Positions 19,207 to 26,755 of a DNA stretch of 64,000 nt are shown piece after piece. The stretch comes from Candidatus Gastranaerophilales bacterium (GTDB taxonomy: Bacteria > Cyanobacteriota > Vampirovibrionia > Gastranaerophilales > Gastranaerophilaceae): contig CALUVH010000003.1 in NCBI GenBank assembly GCA_944324175.1, positions 34,723 to 98,722 of the forward strand, read 5' to 3'. Under the pieces are notes generated by a model that did not search any database, was not told the DNA's origin, and saw only the letters and a program-made list of their open reading frames with translations. The position numbers and the translations under genes were made by a program. Every line of letters starts with the position of its first letter. Position 1 is the stretch's first letter.

Positions 19207-20214
19207 ATGTTGGGTTTTAATTTTTTAAATGCATATTCATTCACTAATCCATTTGCAGGAAATTATTTGAACAATTATTATCCAGTTATGCCTCAATGGG
19301 ATGTTTATAGACCCTCCTATCAAATGCCTGTATTTCAACCATTCCCTAATTATCAGGTATCGGATTTAAGGAGTTTTAGTCAACTTCCTCAGTGGAACTA
19401 TACTCCTCAACCAATTTATATGACTCCTTATTCTTACAATAATTATAATAATCAGTCATATTTGAATAATTTTTTAAATACAAATATTCCAGAAATTGAA
19501 TATCCTCAGCCGAGTGTTTCAATAGAGGAGATAGTAAAAGGGTTGCGCGAAAAATTAAACAACCAAAATCCGAATAAAAAAAATGCAACTTCCCAAACAA
19601 CACAAAATTCAATTGCTACCGCGCGACTATTAAATACTCAAAATTTAGTACAAAGCAATACCAAAAAAACTGAAAATGTTTCATTTACAGTATCAAAAGG
19701 GACAAAGACAACAAAAGCTCTCGATATGACTTTTGTAAACAGAGTAAAAGAAATTGCAAGTAAAGTAAAATGTGATTACCGTGACTTGTTGGGTGTAATG
19801 AATAGCGAATCCGGTCTTGATCCTACGGCGAGAAACAAAGATAGTGGAGCTATCGGACTAATTCAGTTTACAGATATTGCAATTAAAGATCTGAATAATG
19901 TCTATGGATTAAATTTAACAAAAGAAAAAATTGCGAAAATGTCCGCTATGGAGCAGTTAGACCTTGTTGAAAAATATTTACTTCGTAGTAAAAGTTTTAA
20001 ATTTAAGTCATCAAAACAACTCGATAGTGCTGATTTATACGCAATAGTATATCGTCCTGCTTTTGCTGGAAAAGAAGTTATAGCCAATCGTAATGATGGT
20101 AATACTTACAGCCAAAATAAAGGTTTGGATCTCAATAAAGATGGCGTAATTTCTCGTCAGGATCTTGCTCAAGTTGTCCAAAACAAGAGAATTAACGTAA
20201 ACCTTGTTGCATAG
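19207..20214 (+). CDS. Lytic-transglycosylase-like protein with Tyr/Asn/Gln-rich N-terminus
   Basis: The 335-residue product has a low-complexity N-terminal half (residues 1-110 rich in Tyr, Pro, Gln and Asn) and a C-terminal goose-lysozyme/SLT-type domain from about 175. The landmark MNSESGLDPTARNKDSGAIGLIQF includes the presumed catalytic Glu near 201. A calcium-binding EF-hand-like loop, DLNKDGVISRQD, lies at about 308-319. No classical signal peptide is visible, so how it reaches peptidoglycan is unclear; the hydrophobic start MLGFNFLNAYSF is short. GGGGAAAT repeats precede the ATG. A large inverted repeat follows the gene. Confidence 0.75.
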   Translation: MLGFNFLNAYSFTNPFAGNYLNNYYPVMPQWDVYRPSYQMPVFQPFPNYQVSDLRSFSQLPQWNYTPQPIYMTPYSYNNYNNQSYLNNFLNTNIPEIEYPQPSVSIEEIVKGLREKLNNQNPNKKNATSQTTQNSIATARLLNTQNLVQSNTKKTENVSFTVSKGTKTTKALDMTFVNRVKEIASKVKCDYRDLLGVMNSESGLDPTARNKDSGAIGLIQFTDIAIKDLNNVYGLNLTKEKIAKMSAMEQLDLVEKYLLRSKSFKFKSSKQLDSADLYAIVYRPAFAGKEVIANRNDGNTYSQNKGLDLNKDGVISRQDLAQVVQNKRINVNLVA

Positions 20215-20395
20215 TTCCTATGTTAATATATTTTTGATGTTATCAGCTACATTGTTATTACAACAATGTGGCTGATAACATTGTAGCGAAAATTAAAGCC
20301 TTGCAGTGTTGAGAATTGAGGCTTTTTCTCATGTGAACGGATGAAATTTTCATTTCCCCCTTGCGGAGCTTCAAAAAATACGATATAATTAGAAT
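20215..20395. other. Intergenic region with long inverted repeat and promoter
   Basis: A 19-bp inverted repeat (20238-20256 with 20262-20280, one G-U pair, 5-base loop) directly follows the transglycosylase gene and may end transcription, although no T run follows. A second hairpin, AAAGCCT at 20295-20301 with AGGCTTT at 20319-20325, comes next. From about 20285 the sequence is homologous to 28966-29080, upstream of the second pilin gene. Confidence 0.6.
20361..20389 (+). promoter_or_regulatory. Promoter for leaderless small ORF upstream of pilin 1
   Basis: TTGCGG at 20361-20366 and TATAAT at 20384-20389 are separated by 17 bases. The -10 box ends 6 bases before ATG 20396. The same arrangement recurs at 29042-29070. 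Confidence 0.7.
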
Positions 20396-20555
20396 ATGAG
20401 GAACAATTTTATTTATAGAGTAGCAAAAGAAGAATATGCAGGCATGGAGTTAATGCCTGAAAAGCCTTGTGACACAGGTTTTCACGGGGGGGGGGGCAAC
20501 TTCTAAAGGCTCAGCAAAAGCGTTTTACGCAGATGAAGAAAAAGACACAAGTTAG
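20396..20555 (+). pseudogene. Small ORF interrupted by an 11-G tract
   Basis: ATG 20396 opens a frame beginning MRNNFIYRVAKEEYAGMEL. At 20486-20496 there are eleven consecutive G residues. As written, the frame stops at 20504-20506 after 36 codons. With one G fewer it continues ATSKGSAKAFYADEEKDTS and stops at 20553-20555, giving 52 residues whose composition looks more protein-like. It may be a phase-variable gene, a decayed gene or a homopolymer sequencing error. A hairpin, CACAAGTT with AACTTGTG (20546-20565), overlaps the end. The equivalent position upstream of pilin 2 encodes only MSIELKNSRF. The product is not recognised. Confidence 0.45.
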
Positions 20556-20660
20556 TGAACTTGTGTTGAAGTGTATAAAGAGCAATAAATCAACTTAAAA
20601 GGTAGAATTATTTAATAAAAGGAATTAATAGCTAGAATAATAAAAATAAAGGAGTCCAAA

Positions 20661-21782
20661 ATGACAAAAACAGAAAAAAAGAACTACTTAACAAAAACCG
20701 CATTCACATTAGCAGAAGGTGGGCGAAGACCACTTTTGAACCTGTGTCAACATAAAAGTGCTTTTACTTTAGCAGAAGTATTAATCACGCTAAGCGTAAT
20801 CGGAATAGTAGCAGCACTGACAATCCCAAGCATGATAGAAAACCACAATAATAAGGCTTGGTCAACCGCAAAAGACTTGTGGGATAAGAAACTTGTGGAA
20901 GCAACCCGTCAAATGAATATTGACGGCGTGATGACAGGAGTGGCAAGTACTACAGAAGATTACATGAATTATTTTAAGAAGTATGTAAAAGTAATCAAAA
21001 CGTGTGAAAACGATAAACTAGAAAACTGCTATGCAACAAAATTTGTGCAAACAGGTGATAAAGAAACCGAAGTAGAAGTAAACAGCCTAACAACCGCAAG
21101 CAAACTCGGTCAAAAGAATTGGAATACAAATACAATGGGATTTGTGATAGCAGATGGTACAACGGTAGTAATGGCATACAATCCGAATTGCAGTAGCGTA
21201 GACCCATTCAGTAAAGAAGGTCAAAACGGTCAAGTAGGCTGCATGAGTATGTTGATAGATGTAAACGGAAAGAAAGGTCCGAATAGAGTAGGAGATGATA
21301 TAGAATTAAAGAATGCAACAATCTCAACGTGCGATATGAAATTCCAAGACAAATGCATAGCCGCAAGCGACATCTATCCAACAACAGCAATAAACACTTG
21401 CACAGGAAGTGGAAACGAAGAATGGGATGATGATCGAGGAAGCACAAACAGTTTTTGTGCAACAAACCATTGGGCAGGAGCAAAGAAAGCATGTGCAGAT
21501 AATGGAATGCATTTAGCAACGATGCAGGAATTAGCAGATGTAGCAACATACATATACAAACAGGAAGACAACCCGATAGGAAGATTGGAAAACCGAGACC
21601 ACATACCCCTAGATTCAGATCGAGCGACTGAACTCAATTGGTCCACTAACGGCTGGGGCTATTTGTCGAGTGAGCCCTACGGTAGCAACAACGCATACAG
21701 GCGCTACTTCAGCTCTTCCGGCAGTAGCTGGTACGACGGCAACGTGGACTACCCTGGCCACCGCGCTAGGTGTTTCAAATAG
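20661..21782 (+). CDS. Prepilin-like surface protein 1 with variable lectin-like C-terminus
   Basis: The 373-residue protein has a type IV pilin N-terminus: AFTLAEVLITLSVIGIVAAL (about residues 34-53), with the Glu at +5 and a hydrophobic helix. Unusually, a first AFTLAE motif occurs at about 13-18, separated from the second by GGRRPLLNLCQHK. The middle is Cys-containing and about 80-90% identical to the paralogue at 29218. The C-terminal 100 residues (ACADNGMHLATMQELAD ... RARCF) resemble a C-type-lectin/FISUMP-like fold. The last 45 codons are GC-rich and mostly NNC, unlike the rest of the gene, as in a retroelement-diversified region. AAAGGAG lies 7-8 bases before the ATG. Surface or pilus-tip display is inferred. 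Confidence 0.75.
   Translation: MTKTEKKNYLTKTAFTLAEGGRRPLLNLCQHKSAFTLAEVLITLSVIGIVAALTIPSMIENHNNKAWSTAKDLWDKKLVEATRQMNIDGVMTGVASTTEDYMNYFKKYVKVIKTCENDKLENCYATKFVQTGDKETEVEVNSLTTASKLGQKNWNTNTMGFVIADGTTVVMAYNPNCSSVDPFSKEGQNGQVGCMSMLIDVNGKKGPNRVGDDIELKNATISTCDMKFQDKCIAASDIYPTTAINTCTGSGNEEWDDDRGSTNSFCATNHWAGAKKACADNGMHLATMQELADVATYIYKQEDNPIGRLENRDHIPLDSDRATELNWSTNGWGYLSSEPYGSNNAYRRYFSSSGSSWYDGNVDYPGHRARCFK
21640..21779 (+). other. Candidate DGR variable region in pilin 1
   Basis: In the last 45 codons of pilin 1 more than half end in C, and they encode almost only Tyr, Asn, Ser, Gly, Asp, Arg, His and Phe. These are the residues produced when AAC codons are randomised at adenines. Invariant codons for RARCF follow, then a strong hairpin. 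The reverse transcriptase and template repeat are not in this window, so this remains an inference. Confidence 0.5.
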
Positions 21783-21812
21783 ATGCAACGATGCGCTGTC
21801 TTGAATTTTACT

Positions 21813-21868
21813 GTCTGAGGGCGAGCGATTTGCTAAAACTACGTTAGTCGCAAATCTCGCCCTCAGAC
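21813..21868 (+). repeat. Long hairpin just downstream of pilin 1
   Basis: GTCTGAGGGCGA-GC-GATTTGC (21813-21833) pairs with GCAAATCTCGCCCTCAGAC (21850-21868): 19 base pairs with one 2-base bulge, loop 16 bases. It starts 31 bases after the pilin stop, the position of the hairpin seen 3' of variable regions in known diversity-generating retroelements. Confidence 0.8.
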
Positions 21869-22291
21869 TCTCGAGTTCGCTCGCTACGCTCGACTCCACT
21901 CTTACGTAAAATCCGCCTCGCGATATTCTTACTCGTTCGCAATTAACGGGTCTACGGGCTTGCTCCGCCGCCTCCTCGCCGCCGTGTGCAGCCCTTCGCC
22001 CTCAGCTCACTCGCGCTTAGTCCTCAGCGTTAGCGCTGAGGACCCCAACTGTCAAAAGAGTGAAGTAATAATCAATATTAACTTTTAAAATTCACAAACT
22101 TTACATTTCTTAAAATTCCTCCAAAGTCTCACCATACAGTATTTCTAGCCACATGAGCATGGTCAAAAGACAAAAACGGTTAAAAATCACCTAAAATACC
22201 GATATCATCCCAAATAACGCAATCTGACATGAGTAATCTCTGAAATGCTAAAAAATGTAAATCAAATTACGCGGGATGACAACAATCACAA

Positions 22292-22327
22292 CAAAACAGG
22301 TGCCTAATTCGCACCTGTTTTGTTTTT
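22292..22327 (+). terminator. Strong rho-independent terminator
   Basis: CAAAACAGGTGC (22292-22303) pairs perfectly with GCACCTGTTTTG (22311-22322), followed by five T. The nearest upstream plus-strand gene ends 510 bases earlier, so it either ends a long pilin 3' UTR or an unannotated RNA. Confidence 0.85.
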
Positions 22328-22472
22328 CCCCCCCCTCTCTCCATTTCCAAATTCCCCCTTTTTTGTAGCCAGTTAAAAGTCGTCATTTACAAAAATCGTT
22401 GTTGATTTCCAATCCCTTCAAAAGGCGATATTACGTATTTTCGTCACAAGGTCTGAAAGACAATGAAAAATT

Positions 22473-23810
22473 TTATTTTCCTATGCAAAAATGATCAAAT
22501 ATGTTGTTTAGAATTTCATCAGTGATAACTTCACCTGTTATTTCATCCAAGAACAACAGTGCTGATTTAAGATCTATTGAGATTAGATCTTGCAGCTCGA
22601 AGGTTTTAGCCGCATTTAGTGCTTGAAGCATACTTTCTTTACATTTTTCAAGGCATTGTTGTTGACGCTTATTTGTGACAAATTCCATTTCATCAGGAGA
22701 AAAATTATATACTATCTCTTTTATCTTAGACTTCAATTCATCAATTCCTTTACCTGTCTTTGTTGAAATGATTATGTCAGTATTAATTTCTGTTTGCTCT
22801 TTTAGATCTGATTTATTTGCTATAATAAAGTGCTTTTTATCTTTAATTAGATTGAGAATAGTTTTGTCTTCATCGTTCATACCAGTTGAGATATCGTATA
22901 AGAATAATATAAGATCCGCTTCTTCTGCTGATTGCTTAGAGTATTCTATTCCTATTTCTTCCACTTTCCCGACTTGTTCGTTGTCTCTAATCCCAGCGGT
23001 ATCAATCAGGGTAATCGCAACATCCCAGTCAAGATTTTCTTTAATTACATCACGTGTTGTACCTGCAATATCTGTAACTATTGCGCGCTCAACATTTAAA
23101 AGCGTGTTGAACAATGATGATTTCCCAACGTTTGGCTTACCCAATATAGCAATTTTTACTCCTTGTCTAAGTATGTCTGAGGACTTTGCACCATCAAGGA
23201 TTTTGTTAATTTTATACAAAACTTTTTCAAATTCGGATATGATATATGAATATTCAGGTTCTTGGACATCTTCCGGAAAATCAATTCCTGCTATAATTTT
23301 AGATAGTACATTAAAAATATCCTGACGTATTTCTTTGATTTTTTCACTAAGTACGCCAGATAGATTTTTTGCAGACTGCTTGGCAAAGTTTTTAGTTTTA
23401 GCGTGGATGAGGTCTGCGACAGCTTCAGCTTGGGAAAGATCCATTTTTTTATTCAAAAATGCACGTTTTGTAAATTCTCCGCGTTCAGCAGTTCTCGCGC
23501 CACACTTAAGTACGAGATCTAAAATGTTTCTTACCACATTTATTCCGCCATGGCAGTGAATTTCTATTACATCTTCACCTGTGTAGCTGTTTGGTGATTT
23601 AAATGGAAGTACGATAACCTCATCAATTTTTTTATCTTCATCTACGAGCCAACCATGAGCTATTTTGCCGGCAGTGAGATTTTTTTTTGTGAAAATTTTT
23701 TCGATAATTTCAAAACTTTTATCGCCTGAAATTCTTATCACTCCAACACCACCGGTACCTATAGGAGTTGCTATTGCTGTAATTGTATCAAATTCTTGCA
23801 AAATGTTCAT
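22473..23810 (-). CDS. mnmE: tRNA modification GTPase MnmE
   Basis: MnmE with MnmG makes the 5-carboxymethylaminomethyl group on wobble U34. The N-terminal folate-binding domain starts DTITAIATPIGTGGVGVIRISG. The G domain carries GKPNVGKSS (G1), DTAGIRDN (G3) and NKSD (G4). The C-terminus CIGK is the conserved CxGK with the catalytic Cys. The length, 445 residues, is normal. A TATGCT -10-like box stands 11 bases before the ATG and there is no Shine-Dalgarno sequence, so the mRNA leader is at most a few bases. The divergent TPR gene starts 56 bases away. Confidence 0.95.
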   Translation of the reverse strand: MNILQEFDTITAIATPIGTGGVGVIRISGDKSFEIIEKIFTKKNLTAGKIAHGWLVDEDKKIDEVIVLPFKSPNSYTGEDVIEIHCHGGINVVRNILDLVLKCGARTAERGEFTKRAFLNKKMDLSQAEAVADLIHAKTKNFAKQSAKNLSGVLSEKIKEIRQDIFNVLSKIIAGIDFPEDVQEPEYSYIISEFEKVLYKINKILDGAKSSDILRQGVKIAILGKPNVGKSSLFNTLLNVERAIVTDIAGTTRDVIKENLDWDVAITLIDTAGIRDNEQVGKVEEIGIEYSKQSAEEADLILFLYDISTGMNDEDKTILNLIKDKKHFIIANKSDLKEQTEINTDIIISTKTGKGIDELKSKIKEIVYNFSPDEMEFVTNKRQQQCLEKCKESMLQALNAAKTFELQDLISIDLKSALLFLDEITGEVITDEILNNIFDHFCIGK

Positions 23811-23831
23811 AGCAACACTTTAGCATAAAAT

Positions 23832-23860
23832 TTGATTATTTGTCCAGTTCTTGTTATAAT
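23832..23860 (+). promoter_or_regulatory. Leaderless promoter of the TPR gene
   Basis: TTGATT at 23832-23837 and TATAAT at 23855-23860 are 17 bases apart; 6 bases then precede ATG 23867. Confidence 0.7.
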
Positions 23861-23866
23861 AAGATT

Positions 23867-25630
23867 ATGGAAATGACTTTAGAAAACATACAAAATTTAA
23901 TAGCCGATAAAAAATTTGAGCAGGCAAAGAAAGAATTAACACAAATTATTGCGGATAATGAGAAAGATATTGATGCACTAAAGTTGCTTGGGTTGTGTTA
24001 CATAAATTTGGATGATTACGAAAATGCACGAGGCGTTTTTGAAACTATAGTAAAATACTCAGCAGATGATGCCTCCAGCTGGTTTTATCTTGCAAATTGC
24101 TATGACAATCTTGATGATTTTTTACACGCAATTCCTGCGTATGAAAGAGTAATTGAGCTTCGTGAAAATTATCTGGAAGCATATAAGTGTTTATGTATAA
24201 TTTATGTCAAAAGCAAGGAGCCGGAAAAAGCTATTGAGCTTGGGAAAAAGGCAATTGAGTTTTCTTTGGATGATTATACAATTTTCTATATCATAGGAAC
24301 AGCTTACATGTCCATGAAGAAGTTTGAACAAAGCGTATATTATCTTGAAAAAGCTTTGGAACTTAATCCTGATCACGCTCAGTTGTATAATAATCTGGGT
24401 ACGTCTTATGTCACAATCGGGAATTTAGAAAAGGCTTATGAGAATTATTTAAAGGCAGCTGAATTGGATGATTCAAGCTCGATAACCTATTATAATATTG
24501 CATCAATTTTGCAGATACAAAATAAGCATAAAGAAGCTTGTGAATATTTTCAAAAAGCTTATGATTTAGAACCTCAAGATACTTATCTTGTGGCAATGGC
24601 TCTATCAGAGGTCAAGGCGCAAGATTTTGAAAATGCAATAAAACATTATAAAATACTCGTAACGCACCACCCTGAAAAGCCTAATTATCAATATAATCTT
24701 GCAACCTGTTATGAGATGGTGGGCAAATATGACATGGCTATTGGGATACTGGTACATCTTGTAATGCTCAACCCGAAATCAGTTACGATGTCCCAAAAAC
24801 TTGCAAATATTTATGTAAAAATCGGGCAGCCCATAAAGGCGAAAGAAATTTATGAAAAAATAATAGTTATGGGAAATGTTTCGCATGAACTATATTATGA
24901 GTTTGCGCATGTCTGCGTAATGACGAATGATATGGATAAGGCAGAAAGAATTCTAAAAAAAGTTATAGAATTGAATCCTGATTTTGCTCCTGCACATAAA
25001 GATTTAGGGGTTATATATTTGTCAAAACGACTTTTTGACTACGCAAAAGATGAGTTTGAACAGGCAATTAAACTTGATCCTGATGAATTCATTATTTTGT
25101 TTGAATACGCAAACTATCTCCATGCGACAACTGATTTTAAGCAGGCTGATGAATACTACCAAAAGGCGCTTGAAAAAGAGCCGCATAATGTTAATGCACT
25201 TGCTTTTTCAGCGTTAAATAAAATTTTGCTAAAAGATTTTGATAATGCTTGGAAGCAGATAGAGCAGGCACTTGAACATGCTCCAAGGGAAAGTTTTGTG
25301 ACCTATATCGCAGGTAAAATCAAATATTTAACTCACGATTATGAAGAGGCAAAACGTTATTTGATAGCTTCTTATGAAGTAGAAAAAACTCATGATGTGG
25401 AAAATATACTTGCACTTTGCTATTATGAGTTAGGTAATTACACTCAAGCAAATAATATTTTTGAGAAAATGTTGAAGGAAAACCCGCTTAACTTAAATTT
25501 GTTGTTGAGTAGTGCAAAATGCTTGGAAAAATTAAATGAAAATGATAAGGCACTTGAAAAGCTATACAAAATAGTTGATGCTTTTCCTGAATGTGAAGAG
25601 GCTCAAGAAATGATAAGACGTCTTTCATAG
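23867..25630 (+). CDS. Tetratricopeptide repeat protein
   Basis: The 587-residue protein consists almost entirely of TPR units (about 15 or more), for example units containing LYNNLGTSYVTIGNLEKAYENYLKA-type helices with the usual Gly/Ala/Pro spacing (LNPDHAQ, LNPDFAP, LDPDEF). Such superhelices bind partner proteins. No signal peptide, membrane helix or enzymatic domain is visible, so it is probably a cytosolic scaffold. The ORF is open 9 codons further upstream, but the TATAAT box at 23855-23860 places the transcription start at ATG 23867. The function cannot be narrowed from context. Confidence 0.85.
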   Translation: MEMTLENIQNLIADKKFEQAKKELTQIIADNEKDIDALKLLGLCYINLDDYENARGVFETIVKYSADDASSWFYLANCYDNLDDFLHAIPAYERVIELRENYLEAYKCLCIIYVKSKEPEKAIELGKKAIEFSLDDYTIFYIIGTAYMSMKKFEQSVYYLEKALELNPDHAQLYNNLGTSYVTIGNLEKAYENYLKAAELDDSSSITYYNIASILQIQNKHKEACEYFQKAYDLEPQDTYLVAMALSEVKAQDFENAIKHYKILVTHHPEKPNYQYNLATCYEMVGKYDMAIGILVHLVMLNPKSVTMSQKLANIYVKIGQPIKAKEIYEKIIVMGNVSHELYYEFAHVCVMTNDMDKAERILKKVIELNPDFAPAHKDLGVIYLSKRLFDYAKDEFEQAIKLDPDEFIILFEYANYLHATTDFKQADEYYQKALEKEPHNVNALAFSALNKILLKDFDNAWKQIEQALEHAPRESFVTYIAGKIKYLTHDYEEAKRYLIASYEVEKTHDVENILALCYYELGNYTQANNIFEKMLKENPLNLNLLLSSAKCLEKLNENDKALEKLYKIVDAFPECEEAQEMIRRLS

Positions 25631-25682
25631 ATAAAACTATACAAGACGCCTTATTAAAAGTTTTAGTTTTGACGATTTTTAC

Positions 25683-26432
25683 TTACATTATTTTTTCAAG
25701 TCCGTAAGTAAAATCATTTTTGCTGATTACATGTTTTATCGCGAGCAAAACACCTTGCATGTAACATTTTCTGTCCATTGAATCGTGGCGGATTGTCATA
25801 ATTTGACCGTTTGAACCGAATATAACCTCTTGAGATGCGATAAAACCAGGCATTCTTACGGAGTGAATGTGTATATCAGAGTAAGACTTTCCACCTCTTG
25901 CACCTGTGATAGTTTCAGTCTCAAGGCAATTTCCGCTTGCGAACGACTGTTTTTCCTCAGACATCATAAGTGCAGTTTTTACAGCTGTACCAGATGGCGC
26001 ATCTTTTTTCTGGTTGTGATGTAACTCAATTATTTCAGCATTATCAAAATATTTTGCAGCTTGCTTTGCAAACATCATCATTAATACTGCACCTGTGGAA
26101 AAGTTTGGCGCAATAAGGCAACCAACTTGATTTTTTTTGCTCAACTCTTTTAAATTTTCTATCTCATTGTCTTTTAGCCCTGTAGTACCAATTACAATTT
26201 TAATACCGTTATTTAGGCAGTATTTAGCATTTTCATATATGGATTTGGGCTGCGTAAAGTCTACAAGTATATCGATATCACAAACTCGATTTGCTTCTTC
26301 GATTGTATGATACATACCTTCGCCTGCAATATCTATTTGGGCAACAAGCTCCATTTCAGAATTGTCCAAAACTGCTTGAACAACTTCTTTACCCATTTTA
26401 CCTAAAGCTCCGCATACAGCTACTTTTATCAT
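25683..26432 (-). CDS. dapB: 4-hydroxy-tetrahydrodipicolinate reductase
   Basis: DapB reduces HTPA to tetrahydrodipicolinate in the lysine/diaminopimelate pathway. The Rossmann motif VCGALGKMGKEV is at residues 6-17, DFTQP near 79, and the catalytic segment ELHHNQKKDAPSGTAVKTA near 137-155 contains the His-His and Lys/Ser-Gly-Thr residues. The length, 249 residues, is standard. GGGGG precedes the ATG as a ribosome site. The divergent neighbour is the PC4-like gene; between them lies an inverted repeat at 26461-26485. Confidence 0.95.
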   Translation of the reverse strand: MIKVAVCGALGKMGKEVVQAVLDNSEMELVAQIDIAGEGMYHTIEEANRVCDIDILVDFTQPKSIYENAKYCLNNGIKIVIGTTGLKDNEIENLKELSKKNQVGCLIAPNFSTGAVLMMMFAKQAAKYFDNAEIIELHHNQKKDAPSGTAVKTALMMSEEKQSFASGNCLETETITGARGGKSYSDIHIHSVRMPGFIASQEVIFGSNGQIMTIRHDSMDRKCYMQGVLLAIKHVISKNDFTYGLEKIM

Positions 26433-26460
26433 AAGTTTTACCCCCTTTTTTCACTAACTT

Positions 26461-26492
26461 TATCATAAACAAAAAATTTATGATATTATAAT
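26461..26492 (+). promoter_or_regulatory. Promoter with operator-like inverted repeat
   Basis: TATCATAAA (26461-26469) is perfectly inverted as TTTATGATA (26477-26485) with a 7-base spacer. A TATAAT -10 box follows at 26487-26492, so a dimer bound here would cover the -35/spacer region of the PC4-like gene promoter and lie between it and dapB. Confidence 0.5.
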
Positions 26493-26518
26493 ATCGTTAG
26501 AATTAAAAGGAGAGAAAA

Positions 26519-26755
26519 ATGGCGGATGCAAAAATTTTAGCGACTATTGAAAGAAGTGCAACTGAGCAATTGCAGATTTCTGTGAGTGAATACAAAGGAA
26601 AAAGTTACTTGAACATGCGAATATTTTACACGACTGATGATGGTGCAACTTGGATTCCTACCAAAAAAGGTGTTACTTTTACTCCTGAGCAGTTAGATTT
26701 ATTATCAGAAGCTATAGAAGATGCAAAAAAAGAATTTATGGCAGAGGCAGAATAA
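26519..26755 (+). CDS. PC4/YdbC-type single-stranded-DNA-binding protein
   Basis: The 78-residue protein matches the transcriptional coactivator p15/PC4 fold: short beta strands with QISVSEYKGKSYLNMRIFY, DGATWIPTKKGVTF, and a C-terminal helix EQLDLLSEAIEDAKKEF. Bacterial members bind single-stranded DNA as dimers. AGGAG lies 7 bases before the ATG. Its stop TAA is followed immediately by the GTG start of priA, so the two are probably translated together, which suits a link to replication restart. Confidence 0.8.
   Translation: MADAKILATIERSATEQLQISVSEYKGKSYLNMRIFYTTDDGATWIPTKKGVTFTPEQLDLLSEAIEDAKKEFMAEAE

Larger units (their letters stand above)
21783..22472. other. Non-coding region: GC-rich hairpin island, then terminator
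   Basis: This 690-base gap has no convincing ORF. Positions 21800-22050 are much more GC-rich than the surroundings and hold a 19-bp stem with a 2-base bulge (21813-21833 with 21850-21868) and a 10-bp hairpin, GTCCTCAGCG with CGCTGAGGAC, near 22020-22043. Positions 22060-22290 return to AT-rich sequence, and a strong terminator stands at 22292-22327. Beyond it lie C-rich runs and the end of mnmE. A noncoding RNA could occupy 22060-22327. Confidence 0.55.

Noticed and set aside
20995..21899. Several minus-strand frames antisense to pilin 1
   Set aside because: They are shadows of the pilin reading frame with Cys/Leu-rich or Ser-rich composition, no ribosome site and no recognisable product.
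22020..22043. GC hairpin resembling an integron attC site
   Set aside because: The GTTRRRY and RYYYAAC core words are not present in the right places, and there is no integrase or cassette array.
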